Source: Halomonas sp. SpR8
Lineage (GTDB): Bacteria; Pseudomonadota; Gammaproteobacteria; Pseudomonadales; Halomonadaceae
Assembly (NCBI RefSeq): GCF_031010195.1
Contig: NZ_JAUAMC010000006.1
Span: forward strand, 124,001 to 188,000
DNA length: 64,000 nt
Reading direction: 5' to 3'
Below are positions 16,929 through 26,134 of this stretch, piece after piece. The notes beneath the pieces were generated by a model. That model did not search any database and was not told where the DNA came from. It saw nothing but the letters and a program-made list of their open reading frames with translations. Within the stretch, counting starts at the first letter, position 1; each line of letters begins with the position of its first letter. A program made the position numbers and the translations under genes.

Positions 16929-18216
16929 AGCACTTTATGGGTTTGCGGCGTTGTTGATATTGGTATTCCTGCGCATGCCTCTGGCGTTTGCCATGGGGAT
17001 CGTGGGCTTTGTGGGCTTCTACTACCTGACGGGTAACTGGAACGCGGCTGAAGCCATGGCGTCGCGGCGGGTGGTAGACACCGCTAGGGACTACGGTCTA
17101 TCGGTGATACCCCTGTTTATCTTGATGGGTAATTTGGTGTCCCATGCTGGGCTCTCAGATGCGCTATTCCGAGCCTCTAACGGTTTCCTTGGTCACCGTA
17201 AGGGCGGTCAGGCGATGGCAACCATTGTGGCTTGTGGAGGATTTAGTGCTATTTGTGGGTCGAGCCTTGCGACCTGTGCCACTATGGGGCGGGTAGCCAT
17301 GCCCCAGATGCGCAAGTACGGCTACAAGGATTCACTGGCGGCGGCTTCCATTGCCGCGGGCGGAACCCTTGGGATACTGATTCCTCCCAGCGTGATGCTG
17401 GTGATCTACGGCATCATTACCGAGACCAGCATTCGTGAACTGTTTGCAGCGGGTTTTATCCCCGGCATGCTGGGCATTGTGATGTATCTTGGCGCGGTTA
17501 AGTGGGTTCTGTGGCGTGATCCCAGCGCTGGGCCAGCGGCCGAAAAAGTCCCCTGGAATGAGCGCTTTTCAGCGCTAAAAAATGTGGGGAGTACCCTGGC
17601 GCTGTTCGTATTGGTTATCGGCGGCATCTATTTGGGTATATTCACCCCAACTGAAGCAGCGGGTATTGGCGCCATGGGAGCCTTTGTGATTGCGCTACTC
17701 AAGCGTGCTTTGACGCCGACTATACTCATGAATGTCCTTATGGACACTGTGCGTACAACAGCGATGCTATTTGCGGTGGTGTTGACGGCGCTCATCTTTG
17801 CTAATTTTATTAACCGTGCGGGGCTTCCCGATGATCTCTTGGCGTTGGTCACCGGGCTGAACGTAGCGCCCTTCGTGGTTATTCTCGCCATCCTGGCCAT
17901 TTACGTACTGCTCGGCTGTGTATTCGAAAGTATGTCGATGATGCTGCTGACCGTGCCGGTCTTCTTCCCGGTCGTGGCGGGACTTGGCTATGATTTGGTG
18001 TGGTTCGGCATATTGGTAGTGATCGTGATCGAGATCAGTTTGATAACGCCCCCTGTCGGTATGAACGTGTTCGTATTGCGAGCCGTATTGCCGGATGTAT
18101 CAACCGGCACTATCTTCCGTGGTGTCACCCCCTTCTGGGTCGCGGGTACCCTACGCGCACTGCTCGTGCTTATCTTCCCCGCTATTGTGCTTTTCCTGCC
18201 GCAGTTACTGTATTAA
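16921..18216 (+). CDS. dctM: TRAP transporter large permease (DctM family)
   Basis: A 431-residue protein with about a dozen hydrophobic segments. Typical DctM motifs are FLRMPLAFAMGIVGFVG at the start, PLFILMGNLVSHAGLSDAL, GGFSAICGSSLATCATMG, GTLGILIPPSVMLVIYG, and near the end ITPPVGMNVFVL. It is the sodium-coupled channel subunit. The start at 16921 (MTEALYGF) is preferred over an upstream GTG at 16891, because the hydrophobic N-terminus begins there and the ATG overlaps the dctQ stop. A strong terminator follows 18 bases after the stop. Confidence 0.92.
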   Translation: MTEALYGFAALLILVFLRMPLAFAMGIVGFVGFYYLTGNWNAAEAMASRRVVDTARDYGLSVIPLFILMGNLVSHAGLSDALFRASNGFLGHRKGGQAMATIVACGGFSAICGSSLATCATMGRVAMPQMRKYGYKDSLAAASIAAGGTLGILIPPSVMLVIYGIITETSIRELFAAGFIPGMLGIVMYLGAVKWVLWRDPSAGPAAEKVPWNERFSALKNVGSTLALFVLVIGGIYLGIFTPTEAAGIGAMGAFVIALLKRALTPTILMNVLMDTVRTTAMLFAVVLTALIFANFINRAGLPDDLLALVTGLNVAPFVVILAILAIYVLLGCVFESMSMMLLTVPVFFPVVAGLGYDLVWFGILVVIVIEISLITPPVGMNVFVLRAVLPDVSTGTIFRGVTPFWVAGTLRALLVLIFPAIVLFLPQLLY

Positions 18217-18233
18217 AAACGTCCTTGCTAAAC

Positions 18234-18276
18234 AAACGGATGACAGAGCGTATGCCCTGTCATCCGTTTTGCTTTT
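18234..18276 (+). terminator. Rho-independent terminator after dctM
   Basis: A 13-base stem (AAACGGATGACAG/CTGTCATCCGTTT) with a 10-base loop, followed by TGCTTTTT. The A-rich left arm makes it usable in the opposite direction for paaZ as well. A 14-base tandem duplication (CCTTACTTTTGTGG-like, 18279-18306) lies just after it. Confidence 0.88.
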
Positions 18277-18327
18277 TGCCTTACTTTTGTGGCCTTACTT
18301 TTGTGTCTGGCTTTACCGGCTGAACCG

Positions 18328-20370
18328 TTATTGCCGCTTCGCGACCAGCGTTAGGATGTCGTAACTGGCGACCAGCTCATCATGTTGATTGGTCACCGCC
18401 ACGTCCCACATCACCACGCCTTGCGGATGACCATCAGGTGACGCCCGGCCCTGGTCAATCTTGCGCTTGCAAGTGAGGCGGGCGCGAATAGTGTCGCCGA
18501 CCAGCACGGGCGTAATAAAGCGCAGGGTATCCAGGCCGTAGTTAGCCAGCACGGGGCCTTCGCCTGGGTAAACGAACAGACCGGCAGCAGCCGACAGCAC
18601 AAAGTAGCCATGGGCGATACGCTGGCCGAATTGGGTCTCTTTGGCGGCAATGTCGTCGAAGTGCATATAAAAGTGGTCGCCGGAAAGGCAGCCAAAATTA
18701 ACGATGTCGGCTTCGGTGACGGTGCGGCGGTGGGTTAACAATGATTCCCCAACCTGTAGGTCGTCAAAGTGGCGGCGGAACGGGTGGACGTCAGTCTCGA
18801 TCACCTTCGCGCCACGCACATATTGCCTTGTCACTGCCGCGACCATGGTGGGCGACCCCTGAATAGCGGTGCGCTGTAAATAGTGATGAACCGCACGAAT
18901 GCCACCCAGCTCTTCGCCACCGCCTGCGCGGCCGGGCCCGCCATGTTTGAGCATCGGTAACGGCGAGCCGTGGCCAGTGGATTCCTTTGAGGCTTGGGCA
19001 TCCAGAATCTGCAGGCGGCCGTGATGCGCGGCCAGGACGGGAATCATCTCGGCAGCAATGGCAGGGTCTTTGGTGGTCAGTGTGGTGACCAGGCTACCCT
19101 TGCCTTTGGCAGCGATGGCCAGGGCTTCGTCGATGCCGCGGTAGGGCATTAGGGTAGCGACGGGGCCAAAGGCTTCAATGTCGTGCGCACCACCGTCGTT
19201 CAACGGATTGTGGTTGATCAGCAAGTGGGGAGCGATAAACGCGCCGTGTTCGACTCCCTGGCCGACAGGCTTGAAGCTACCATCTTTACCGAACGCGCAC
19301 TCACTGGTTTCCAGTAGGCGTTCGATGGCTTCGTTGACGTCGTGGAGCTGATCACGAGAAGAGAGGGCGCCCATGCGCACACCTTCTTCATAAGGGTCGC
19401 CGACGACGATGCTGGAAAGGCGTTCTTTAATCATGTCCGCCAATGTATCCAGGTGCTCGGCGGGCACTAACACCCGCCGGATGGCGGTACATTTCTGGCC
19501 TGCTTTGGCGGTCATCTCCTTGACGACTTCTTTGGCAAAGATCTCGAACTCTTCATCTTCCGGGGTGACATCCGGGGCCATGATGGCGCTGTTGAGTGAG
19601 TCCGCCTCGGCGTTGAATGGGATGCTCTTGGCCATAATGTTTGGGTGACTTTTCAGCATCAGGGCCGTGTTTGCTGAACCGGTAAAGGTGACAAAGTCCT
19701 GTTCTTCCAGTTGGTCTAGTAAGTCACCGGCGCCACCAATCACCAGTTGCAAGGCTCCTTCCGGTAACAGGCCAGAGTCGTTGATGATGCGTATGGCAGC
19801 TTCGGTCAGGTAGCTAGTGGCGGTTGCTGGTTTGAAAATACACGGCATGCCTGCCAGAAAGGCGGGGGCGAACTTCTCCAGCATGCCCCAGATGGGAAAG
19901 TTGAACGCATTAATATGGACAGAAACACCGCGGCGGGGCACCAAGATGTGGGTGCCGTTGAAGTGGTTATCTTTCCCTAATTGGGTGACCGGGCCTTCGT
20001 GGGCCACGTTGCCGGAGGGCAGTTCCTTGCGGCCTGTGGAGGCGTAGGTAAACAGGGTGCCGAAGCCACCGTCAATGTCGATCCAGGAGTCGGCCTTGGT
20101 GCAGCCAGTGTGATGAGAGATGGCATAGAGCTCACGCTTACGCTCTTGGATATAGGCGGCCAGCGCTTTGAGAATGGCTGCCCGCTGCTGGAAATCCAGC
20201 GCCAACATGTTTTTCACGCCGGTGTTGCGGGCATACGCCACTGCTTCGGCGAAGTTGATGCTTTCTTGGTGGGTATGCGCAATGGTTTCGCCATTGATGG
20301 CGCTGATCAGTGCTTTGGCCTCGGTTTTTCCGAACCACTGGCCTGCGATGTAACTCTGTAAAACTGGCAT
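18328..20370 (-). CDS. paaZ: Bifunctional oxepin-CoA hydrolase / 3-oxo-5,6-dehydrosuberyl-CoA semialdehyde dehydrogenase
   Basis: A 680-residue two-domain protein. The N-terminal aldehyde dehydrogenase domain (about 1-520) has its general base in [12 protein letters not shown] and the catalytic cysteine in [16 protein letters not shown]. The C-terminal MaoC/R-hydratase domain (about 530-680) has the catalytic stretch [15 protein letters not shown] and [15 protein letters not shown]. It opens the oxepin ring and oxidises the resulting aldehyde in the phenylacetate pathway. It is the last gene of the paaABCDEZ operon, 109 bases after paaE, and converges on the TRAP operon. Both active sites look intact, so the separate ring-opening enzyme PaaN would not be needed. 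Confidence 0.96.
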   Translation of the reverse strand: MPVLQSYIAGQWFGKTEAKALISAINGETIAHTHQESINFAEAVAYARNTGVKNMLALDFQQRAAILKALAAYIQERKRELYAISHHTGCTKADSWIDIDGGFGTLFTYASTGRKELPSGNVAHEGPVTQLGKDNHFNGTHILVPRRGVSVHINAFNFPIWGMLEKFAPAFLAGMPCIFKPATATSYLTEAAIRIINDSGLLPEGALQLVIGGAGDLLDQLEEQDFVTFTGSANTALMLKSHPNIMAKSIPFNAEADSLNSAIMAPDVTPEDEEFEIFAKEVVKEMTAKAGQKCTAIRRVLVPAEHLDTLADMIKERLSSIVVGDPYEEGVRMGALSSRDQLHDVNEAIERLLETSECAFGKDGSFKPVGQGVEHGAFIAPHLLINHNPLNDGGAHDIEAFGPVATLMPYRGIDEALAIAAKGKGSLVTTLTTKDPAIAAEMIPVLAAHHGRLQILDAQASKESTGHGSPLPMLKHGGPGRAGGGEELGGIRAVHHYLQRTAIQGSPTMVAAVTRQYVRGAKVIETDVHPFRRHFDDLQVGESLLTHRRTVTEADIVNFGCLSGDHFYMHFDDIAAKETQFGQRIAHGYFVLSAAAGLFVYPGEGPVLANYGLDTLRFITPVLVGDTIRARLTCKRKIDQGRASPDGHPQGVVMWDVAVTNQHDELVASYDILTLVAKRQ

Positions 20371-20479
20371 TGAGTGTTCTCCCGCCCATCTTTTGGGGAT
20401 CAGTTGTTGGTATTAGCTGCTGGTATCAGGATCAACAAAGCCGACGGAGTCGCCGGCTTGGGCGTAGGTGGGCTAGGGT

Positions 20480-21562
20480 TTATACCTCGTCATAGTCAAG
20501 CACCACCTTGTCGCTGATTGGATAGCACTGGCAGGACAGTACGTAGCCAGCATCTATTTCGTAATCTTCCAGGGCGAAATTGGCGTCCATTTCCACCTCG
20601 CCTTCGATGACTTTTGACTTGCAGGTGGAGCACACGCCGGCCTTGCATGAGAATGGAAGATCGGCCCCATGCTCGTTACCTGCTTCCAGAATGCTCTGGG
20701 TATTGCGGGGCAAGTCGTATTCAATAGTGCGGCCGTCGATGATTACCTTGATGTGCGAAGTTTCAGCTTCAAGCTGAGCGGCTCTGGTCGTTTGGCGGCG
20801 CTTGGCGCCTGCCGTCGGTAGCCCTGTCGTGAACAGCTCAAAGTGTACTTTTTCCTTTGGCAATCCATGGTGGGTCAGCACATCGTGCACGATCTCGGTC
20901 ATTTCTTGCGGGCCACAGATAAACGCGGCGTCGAGCTTGGGCACGTCTACCCAGCGGTCAAATAGGGCGTTGCACTTATCGGCATCGATCCGACCGTTAT
21001 ACAGATCAATTTCCTGCTGCTCACGGCTGAACACATAAATGATGTTAAGGCGTTCCAGATAGCGATCTTTTAAATCCTGCAGGCGATCGCGAAACAGCGT
21101 GCCCGTGGTGGAGCGGTTGCCATAGATGACGGTAAAACGGCTCTTTGGCTCGCTTTCCAGGGTGGTGGAAACAATCGACATGATGGGGGTGACGCCACTG
21201 CCAGCGGTCACCGCCAGGTAGTGTCCTTCTTGGCTGGGGTCGAGAGGCACAAAGAACTTGCCCTGGGGCGGCATTACTTCCAGGCGGTCACCGGGCTGCA
21301 ATTGCTGGTTGGCAAAAGTCGAAAAACTGCCGCCCGGCACCAGCTTGACGGCGACTCTTAGCTCATGTTCGTGGACGCCGGTGCAGATGGAGTAGGAGCG
21401 GCGAATATCTTCACCTTCGATATCGCGGCGCAGCGTCAGGTACTGCCCTTGGGTAAAGCGAAAAGCGTCCAGCAGGTCGTCGGGAATGTCGAAAGCAATG
21501 GAAACGGCATCATGGGTTTCCTTGCGTACATCCTTGACGGTCAAGGCGTGAAATCGGCTCAT
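20480..21562 (-). CDS. paaE: Phenylacetyl-CoA epoxidase reductase subunit PaaE
   Basis: A 360-residue ferredoxin-NADP reductase-like protein that passes electrons from NADPH to the di-iron subunit PaaA. Domains: FAD-binding barrel (about 1-105, with RRSYSICTG), NADP-binding domain (about 110-235, AVTAGSGVTPIMSI and FICGPQEMT), and a plant-type 2Fe-2S domain (about 265-355). The last shows the cluster cysteines in FSCKAGVCSTCKSKV plus a fourth in VLSCQCYP. The start MSRFHALTV is chosen over a further upstream frame because the reductase fold begins there. It is 19 bases after paaD. Confidence 0.95.
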   Translation of the reverse strand: MSRFHALTVKDVRKETHDAVSIAFDIPDDLLDAFRFTQGQYLTLRRDIEGEDIRRSYSICTGVHEHELRVAVKLVPGGSFSTFANQQLQPGDRLEVMPPQGKFFVPLDPSQEGHYLAVTAGSGVTPIMSIVSTTLESEPKSRFTVIYGNRSTTGTLFRDRLQDLKDRYLERLNIIYVFSREQQEIDLYNGRIDADKCNALFDRWVDVPKLDAAFICGPQEMTEIVHDVLTHHGLPKEKVHFELFTTGLPTAGAKRRQTTRAAQLEAETSHIKVIIDGRTIEYDLPRNTQSILEAGNEHGADLPFSCKAGVCSTCKSKVIEGEVEMDANFALEDYEIDAGYVLSCQCYPISDKVVLDYDEV

Positions 21563-21581
21563 GGGAAATGGTCTCGTCGTT

Positions 21582-22196
21582 TTACAGGCACTTGAAATAA
21601 TCGAAAGGCTCCAGGCAATCGCGACAGCGGTAGAGCGCCTTGCAGGCCGTAGAGCCGAATTCGCTGACGCGTTCGGTCGCGTTGCTGCCACATAAAGGGC
21701 AGGGCACGACTGGATCAGACTGGCCGGTCAGGCTGCGCTTGCTAGCACTTCCTACCGGTGGCGCGATGCCGTAAGCACGCAGCTTTTCGCGACCTGCGTC
21801 CGTCAACCAGTCGGTAGTCCAGGCGGGTGACAGGCGGCGCTGGATCAGTGGGTCTGCGTAGCCAGCGGCCACCAGCGCTTCATGGATATGCTGTTCGATA
21901 ACTTCCGTGGCTGGGCAGCCGGAGTAGGTTGGGGTCACATTGACCACCAGCCGTCCATCAAGCCAAGCGATATCGCGCACAATGCCCAGCTCAACCACAC
22001 TGACCACAGGCACTTCCGGGTCGGGAACTTCCTGTAGTACAGCCAGCACGGTGTTGACATCGCCTTCGTCACCGGCGGGCGGCAGCCCGCTGCGGTCGCT
22101 GCCGATCAAGTCGCTGGAAGGCCAGTCATCGGTAAGCCTGTCAACGTTAGGTCTGTTATTGATAGGCGCAGACGGATGGTTACCAGACGGTCGCAT
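21582..22196 (-). CDS. paaD: Phenylacetyl-CoA epoxidase maturation protein PaaD
   Basis: A 204-residue protein, member of the MIP18/DUF59 family and needed for epoxidase function, probably in iron-sulfur delivery. The DUF59 domain (about 45-125) contains VPDPEVPVVSVVELGIVRDI and TPTYSGCPATEVI. The C-terminal zinc-ribbon-like part has CPLCGS and YRCRDCLEPFDYFKC. The start at 22196 (MRPSG) overlaps the paaC end by 17 bases. Some PaaD proteins are about 165 residues, so the first 40 residues here are either an extension or the true start is further in. A longer frame reaching upstream lies inside paaC and is unlikely. Confidence 0.9.
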   Translation of the reverse strand: MRPSGNHPSAPINNRPNVDRLTDDWPSSDLIGSDRSGLPPAGDEGDVNTVLAVLQEVPDPEVPVVSVVELGIVRDIAWLDGRLVVNVTPTYSGCPATEVIEQHIHEALVAAGYADPLIQRRLSPAWTTDWLTDAGREKLRAYGIAPPVGSASKRSLTGQSDPVVPCPLCGSNATERVSEFGSTACKALYRCRDCLEPFDYFKCL

Positions 22197-23004
22197 CGGG
22201 ATATGCCCTCGGCAGATATTGCATTTCCGCCAATAGAAAGCCCAGGTGCTCGGTGTGATGTCCGACTTTGCCGCCGGTATACATCCAGGCGTCGTAGGAA
22301 GGACGCACCAGCGTGGCTTCTTCAAGCACCTCTTCCACGGTGGCTTTCCAGCGAGAGGCAACGGTTTCCAGGTCAGGCGCGATGCTGGCTGCTAACATGG
22401 CCTGATCAATCTCGTCACCCTGCAGTAGCTCACCAGTGAACTGCCAAAGGTTGTCGAGCGCTCGCTGCATGCGGGTGTGGCTCTCTTCCGTGCCATCGCC
22501 CAGGCGAATCATCCATTCAGAGGAGCGGCGTAGGTGGTACGTTGCTTCCTTAAGCGACTTGGCGGCCACTTCAGCAATGCGCGGGTCGCTGGAGTGAGAC
22601 AGCCCGTCAAGCAGGTGGACGTGCCATGCATCGAACAGGAACTGGCGCCCCATGATGTCGGCGAAGTCGCCGTTAGGCTGCTCGACGAGCAACAGGTTGC
22701 GGAAGTCCTGGGCATCGCGGCGAAAGGCCAAAGAGTCGGCATCATGAACCTGGCCTTCTGGTTCAGCAGCCATCAGATCAGCGGCCATCAGTTCAGCGGC
22801 ATAGCCCAACCAGTTGCGCGCCTGACCGAAGAGGTCGAGACCCACGTTCATCAAGGCCAGTTCTTCTTCCAGCGCTGGTGCCTTACCGCAAAGTTGTGCG
22901 TGGCGCTGGCCGAGTACCAAGGCGCTGTCGCCAAGGCGCAGCAGGTAATCGGTCAGCGGTGCTTGTGTTTTTTGAGCTGTGTTTCGATGAGCCATGTTTT
23001 GCAT
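22180..23004 (-). CDS. paaC: Phenylacetyl-CoA epoxidase structural subunit PaaC
   Basis: A 274-residue ferritin-like helical protein that forms a scaffold with PaaA in the epoxidase. Typical segments are YLLRLGDSALVLGQRHAQLCG at the N-terminus, NVGLDLFGQARNWL, LVEQPNGDFADIMGRQFLFD and LGDGTEESHTRMQRALDNLW. GGGAGG lies five bases before the chosen ATG; an ATG three codons later (MAHRN) is a possible alternative. It is 11 bases after paaB. Confidence 0.95.
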   Translation of the reverse strand: MQNMAHRNTAQKTQAPLTDYLLRLGDSALVLGQRHAQLCGKAPALEEELALMNVGLDLFGQARNWLGYAAELMAADLMAAEPEGQVHDADSLAFRRDAQDFRNLLLVEQPNGDFADIMGRQFLFDAWHVHLLDGLSHSSDPRIAEVAAKSLKEATYHLRRSSEWMIRLGDGTEESHTRMQRALDNLWQFTGELLQGDEIDQAMLAASIAPDLETVASRWKATVEEVLEEATLVRPSYDAWMYTGGKVGHHTEHLGFLLAEMQYLPRAYPDATVW

Positions 23005-23015
23005 CGCTGCCTCCC

Positions 23016-23297
23016 TTACATGTGGCCGACTTCTTTCGGCAGTTTGTAGAAGGATGCGTGGCGATAGACCTTGTCGTTAGACGGGTCAAACAGCGGCTCT
23101 TTCTCATCGGGAGAAGAGGCGGTGATTTCGCTGGCCGGAACCACCCAGATGCTCACCCCTTCATTGCGACGGGTATAAAGCTCGCGGGCGTTTTCAATGG
23201 CCATGCGGCGATCGGCGGCGTGTACGCTACCAACGTGCTTGTGATTGAGGCCGTGCTTGCTGCGTATAAACACTTCGAAGAGGGGCCAGTCAGCCAT
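23016..23297 (-). CDS. paaB: Phenylacetyl-CoA epoxidase subunit PaaB
   Basis: A 93-residue protein starting MADWPLFEVFIRSKHGLNHK, with HVGSVHAADRRMAIENARE and the WVVPASEI segment, all diagnostic for PaaB. It is a small bridging subunit of the multicomponent epoxidase. The gap to paaA is 115 bases and holds a hairpin and short repeats. The gap to paaC is only 11 bases. Confidence 0.95.
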   Translation of the reverse strand: MADWPLFEVFIRSKHGLNHKHVGSVHAADRRMAIENARELYTRRNEGVSIWVVPASEITASSPDEKEPLFDPSNDKVYRHASFYKLPKEVGHM

Positions 23298-23319
23298 GAG
23301 GAAAGCCTCTGTGGTAAAG

Positions 23320-23340
23320 GAGCCCCGTGCCGCGGGGCTC
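23320..23340 (-). other. Hairpin in the paaA-paaB intergenic gap
   Basis: Seven-base G+C stem GAGCCCC/GGGGCTC with a seven-base loop, 22 bases ahead of the paaB start. No T-tract follows on the minus strand, so it is more likely an RNA processing or 3'-end-protecting element than a terminator. It may set paaA mRNA apart from the rest of the operon. Confidence 0.45.
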
Positions 23341-23356
23341 TGTATTGTTTTAAGAG

Positions 23357-23412
23357 CTAGGTTTTAAAAACTAGGTTTTGAAAGACAAGTTTTAAAAGAC
23401 AGGTTTTAAAAA
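23357..23412. repeat. Four degenerate copies of a 14-15 base repeat after paaA
   Basis: Units CTAGGTTTTAAAAA, CTAGGTTTTGAAAGA, CAAGTTTTAAAAGA and CAGGTTTTAAAAAT run head to tail right up to the paaA stop codon. They look like slippage products. The region is untranslated. Confidence 0.6.
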
Positions 23413-24399
23413 TCAGGCCGCCCGGCGTTGACGCTTGGCGGCATAAGCCACGGCGGCTTCACGCACCCAGGCACCGTTATCAATGGCGTTACGGCGTGCC
23501 TCGACACGCTCGCGGTTGCAGGGGCCGTTGCCCTTCACTACGTCGAAAAATTCCTGCCAATCGATTTCTCCGAACTCATAGTGGCCGGTCTCTTGGTTAT
23601 ATTTGAGATCCGGGTCAGGCGCGGTGCAGCCCAGCAGCTCTAGCTGCGGTACGGTTTGGTCGAGGAAGCGCTGGCGCAGCTCATCGTTGCTGTGGCGCTT
23701 GATCTTCCAGGCCATCGACTGGGCGCTGTTGGGTGAGTTTTCGTCGGATGGCCCGAACATCATTAGCGAGGGCCACCAGAAGCGGTTAATGGAGTCCTGC
23801 ACCATGGCTTTCTGGTCATCGGTGCCCTCTTGCATCATGGTCAGCAGGATTTGATACCCCTGGCGCTGGTGGAAGCTCTCTTCCTTGCACACACGAACCA
23901 TGGCGCGGGCATAGGGGCCGTAAGAGGTGCGCTGTAGCGGCACCTGGTTGACGATGGCTGCGCCGTCGACCAGCCAGCCGATCGTGCCCATGTCAGCCCA
24001 GTTGAGCGTCGGGTAATTGAAGATGCTGGAGTACTTGGCGCGGCCGTCGTGGAGCTTATCGATCTCTTCGTCGCGGTCGGCACCCAAGGTTTCCATGGCG
24101 CTGTACAGGTACAACCCGTGACCCGCCTCATCCTGAATCTTGGCCATTAGCTGCAGCTTGCGCTTAAGGGTCGGCGCGCGTGTCAGCCAGTTGCCTTCCG
24201 GCAGCATACCGACGATCTCGGAGTGAGCGTGTTGTGAGATCTGACGGATCAATGTCTTGCGATAGGCGTCCGGCATCCAATTCTTGGGTTCGATTTTAAT
24301 TTCGTCATTGATGCGCTCCTGGAACTGGCGTTCCTCGGGGCCCATCTCGTCAAGTGTCTTAAGTTGGCTAGAACCGGTTTCCACGAGCTGCGCGTACAT
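23413..24399 (-). CDS. paaA: Phenylacetyl-CoA 1,2-epoxidase catalytic subunit PaaA
   Basis: A 328-residue di-iron protein that epoxidises the aromatic ring of phenylacetyl-CoA. Iron ligands are visible in [20 protein letters not shown] and [16 protein letters not shown]. The substrate-facing [19 protein letters not shown] and [18 protein letters not shown] segments are those of the family. First gene of the paaABCDEZ operon, with its own promoter at 24451-24478, so expression can be separate from the paaGHIK unit upstream. Confidence 0.97.
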   Translation of the reverse strand: MYAQLVETGSSQLKTLDEMGPEERQFQERINDEIKIEPKNWMPDAYRKTLIRQISQHAHSEIVGMLPEGNWLTRAPTLKRKLQLMAKIQDEAGHGLYLYSAMETLGADRDEEIDKLHDGRAKYSSIFNYPTLNWADMGTIGWLVDGAAIVNQVPLQRTSYGPYARAMVRVCKEESFHQRQGYQILLTMMQEGTDDQKAMVQDSINRFWWPSLMMFGPSDENSPNSAQSMAWKIKRHSNDELRQRFLDQTVPQLELLGCTAPDPDLKYNQETGHYEFGEIDWQEFFDVVKGNGPCNRERVEARRNAIDNGAWVREAAVAYAAKRQRRAA

Positions 24400-24450
24400 A
24401 GAGACCTCCGCGGCGTCGGTGTGTCAGGGAGTGTGACTTATCTTGCTTGA

Positions 24451-24500
24451 AGTATAGTGACACAAAATATTTTATCAATAAGTATTTTTGTGTGTCGCTT
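24451..24500 (-). promoter_or_regulatory. paaA promoter with conserved upstream box
   Basis: On the minus strand, TTGATA (24473-24478) and TATACT (24451-24456) are separated by 16 bases, close to the sigma-70 consensus; start of transcription would be about 45 bases before the paaA ATG. Upstream, the box AAGCGACACAC (24490-24500) is shared with the paaG promoter. The spacer contains an imperfect TGATAAAA...TTGTGTCA dyad that could be a repressor site, PaaX being the natural candidate. Confidence 0.6.
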
Positions 24501-24615
24501 TAAGACTTTGTGATAACAGATGAGGCAAAGATGCTTGGTATATAAAGGAAAAATAGCCAAAGCTAAGTGATTCTGAATATGTTGGATTTTTTGCTTAAAT
24601 TGACTGTATGGGCAT

Positions 24616-24647
24616 AAAAAAGCCCTTGCAGGGCTGCCTGCAAGGGC
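24616..24647 (-). terminator. Rho-independent terminator of the paaGHIK operon
   Basis: An 11-base stem (GCCCTTGCAGG/CCTGCAAGGGC) with a GCTG-type loop and six T on the minus strand, 66 bases after the paaK stop. It separates the two minus-strand paa operons. The rest of the 313-base gap (24400-24712) holds the paaA promoter and nothing else that I recognise. Confidence 0.9.
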
Positions 24648-24712
24648 GTCGGTCTTTCCGTCTTCCGTTTCACGCTAGGGCGATAAAAGCCTGTTAAGCA
24701 AGGAAGATTACA

Positions 24713-26026
24713 TCAGCGAAGATCCTTGACGCGTCTGGCCTTACCCATCGAACGCATAACGCTTTCTACCGGGCACACTTCAACTTGGCTGCTGATACCA
24801 ATGTATGTCTTGATGGCATGCTGAAGTTCTTGCGCGGCTTGTTCACAGGCCACGGGGTCGCGGGCGATGTCATGATGATTCGCTTCGACACGTACAAGTA
24901 CCGTGTCCATATTGCCTTGGCGGCTGACTTCGATCTCGTAGTGGGGCGAAAGCGACGCGATCTTGAGCAGTTGCTCTTCGATCTGTGTGGGGAATACATT
25001 CACGCCGCGAATGATCAGCATGTCGTCGCTGCGGCCAGTGATCTTATCGATGCGCCGCATGGGGCGCGCAGTGCCCGGCAGCAAGCGGGTCAGGTCGCGG
25101 GTGCGGTAGCGAATTACCGGCAGGCCTTCTTTGGTCAAGGTGGTGAACACCAGCTCGCCGTATTCGCCATCGGGGAGTACTTCGCCGCTGGTGGGGTCGA
25201 TGATCTCGGGGTAGAAATGGTCTTCCCAGATGGTCGGGCCATCTTTGGTTTCCAGACACTCCATGCCCACGCCCGGCCCCATTACCTCGGAGAGACCATA
25301 AATATCGAGGGCGTCGATGCCCAGACGCTGCTCTAAGGCAGTACGCATGCTGTCGGTCCAGGGTTCAGCGCCGAAAATGCCAGTGCGCAGTGGCAGCTTG
25401 TGAGGGTCGATGCCTTGGCGCTCCATTTCGTCCGCGATGTTGAGCATGTAAGAAGGGGTGACCATGATGATGTCCGGCTCAAAATCACGGATCAGCTGAA
25501 CCTGTTTCTCGGTCTGGCCACCTGACATGGGGATAACCGCGCAACCCAGGCGTTCGGCGCCGTAATGCGCCCCCAGCCCACCGGTGAACAGGCCGTAGCC
25601 ATACGCCACATGCACCTTGTCATTGCGGCTGCCGCCAGCGGCACGGATTGAGCGCGCCATCACATCGGACCACACATCAATATCTTTCTGGGTGTAGCCA
25701 ACCACCGTGGGTTGCCCCGTGGTGCCGCTGGAGGCGTGGATACGCACGATCTCGCTCATCGGCGTGGCCAACATGCCAAACGGGTAGTTGTCGCGCAGAT
25801 CGGCCTTGGTGGTGAACGGCAGTTTGGCGAGATCCGCCAGTGTCTGGATATCATCGGGATGCACCCCAGCCTTGTCGAAAGACTGACGGTAGAACGGCAC
25901 ATTGTCGTAAGCGTGCTTCAGGCTCCACTTCAGACGCTTGAGCTGAGTGGCGCGGAGCTCGTCGACGCTGGCAGTTTCCAAGGGGTCGAGAGTTGCAGTG
26001 TCGATAGGCGTAGCGGGCTGATTCAT
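24713..26026 (-). CDS. paaK: Phenylacetate-CoA ligase
   Basis: A 437-residue AMP-forming ligase that starts the pathway by making phenylacetyl-CoA. Motifs: the P-loop-like RIHASSGTTGQPTVVGYT, IYGLSEVMGPGVGMEC (adenine binding), and in the C-terminal domain TGRSDDMLIIRGVNVFPTQIE. Length is normal. The start MNQPATP at 26026 has GGAG at correct distance; a TTG 21 bases further upstream is less likely. It is the last gene of the paaGHIK operon and is followed by a strong terminator. Confidence 0.96.
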   Translation of the reverse strand: MNQPATPIDTATLDPLETASVDELRATQLKRLKWSLKHAYDNVPFYRQSFDKAGVHPDDIQTLADLAKLPFTTKADLRDNYPFGMLATPMSEIVRIHASSGTTGQPTVVGYTQKDIDVWSDVMARSIRAAGGSRNDKVHVAYGYGLFTGGLGAHYGAERLGCAVIPMSGGQTEKQVQLIRDFEPDIIMVTPSYMLNIADEMERQGIDPHKLPLRTGIFGAEPWTDSMRTALEQRLGIDALDIYGLSEVMGPGVGMECLETKDGPTIWEDHFYPEIIDPTSGEVLPDGEYGELVFTTLTKEGLPVIRYRTRDLTRLLPGTARPMRRIDKITGRSDDMLIIRGVNVFPTQIEEQLLKIASLSPHYEIEVSRQGNMDTVLVRVEANHHDIARDPVACEQAAQELQHAIKTYIGISSQVEVCPVESVMRSMGKARRVKDLR

Positions 26027-26134
26027 CAGGGGGCTCCGGTCAAGCAAGTTGTTATTGGACGAGTGTCTAAATGCGCCATGGTCTATGGAGCGGTTTTAGT
26101 AATGCTTATAAGCGCTCAATGATCAGGGCGTCTT

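Noticed and set aside
18279-18306. Tandem duplication CCTTACTTTTGTG after the dctM terminator
   Set aside because: Only two short copies in untranslated DNA; most simply replication slippage.
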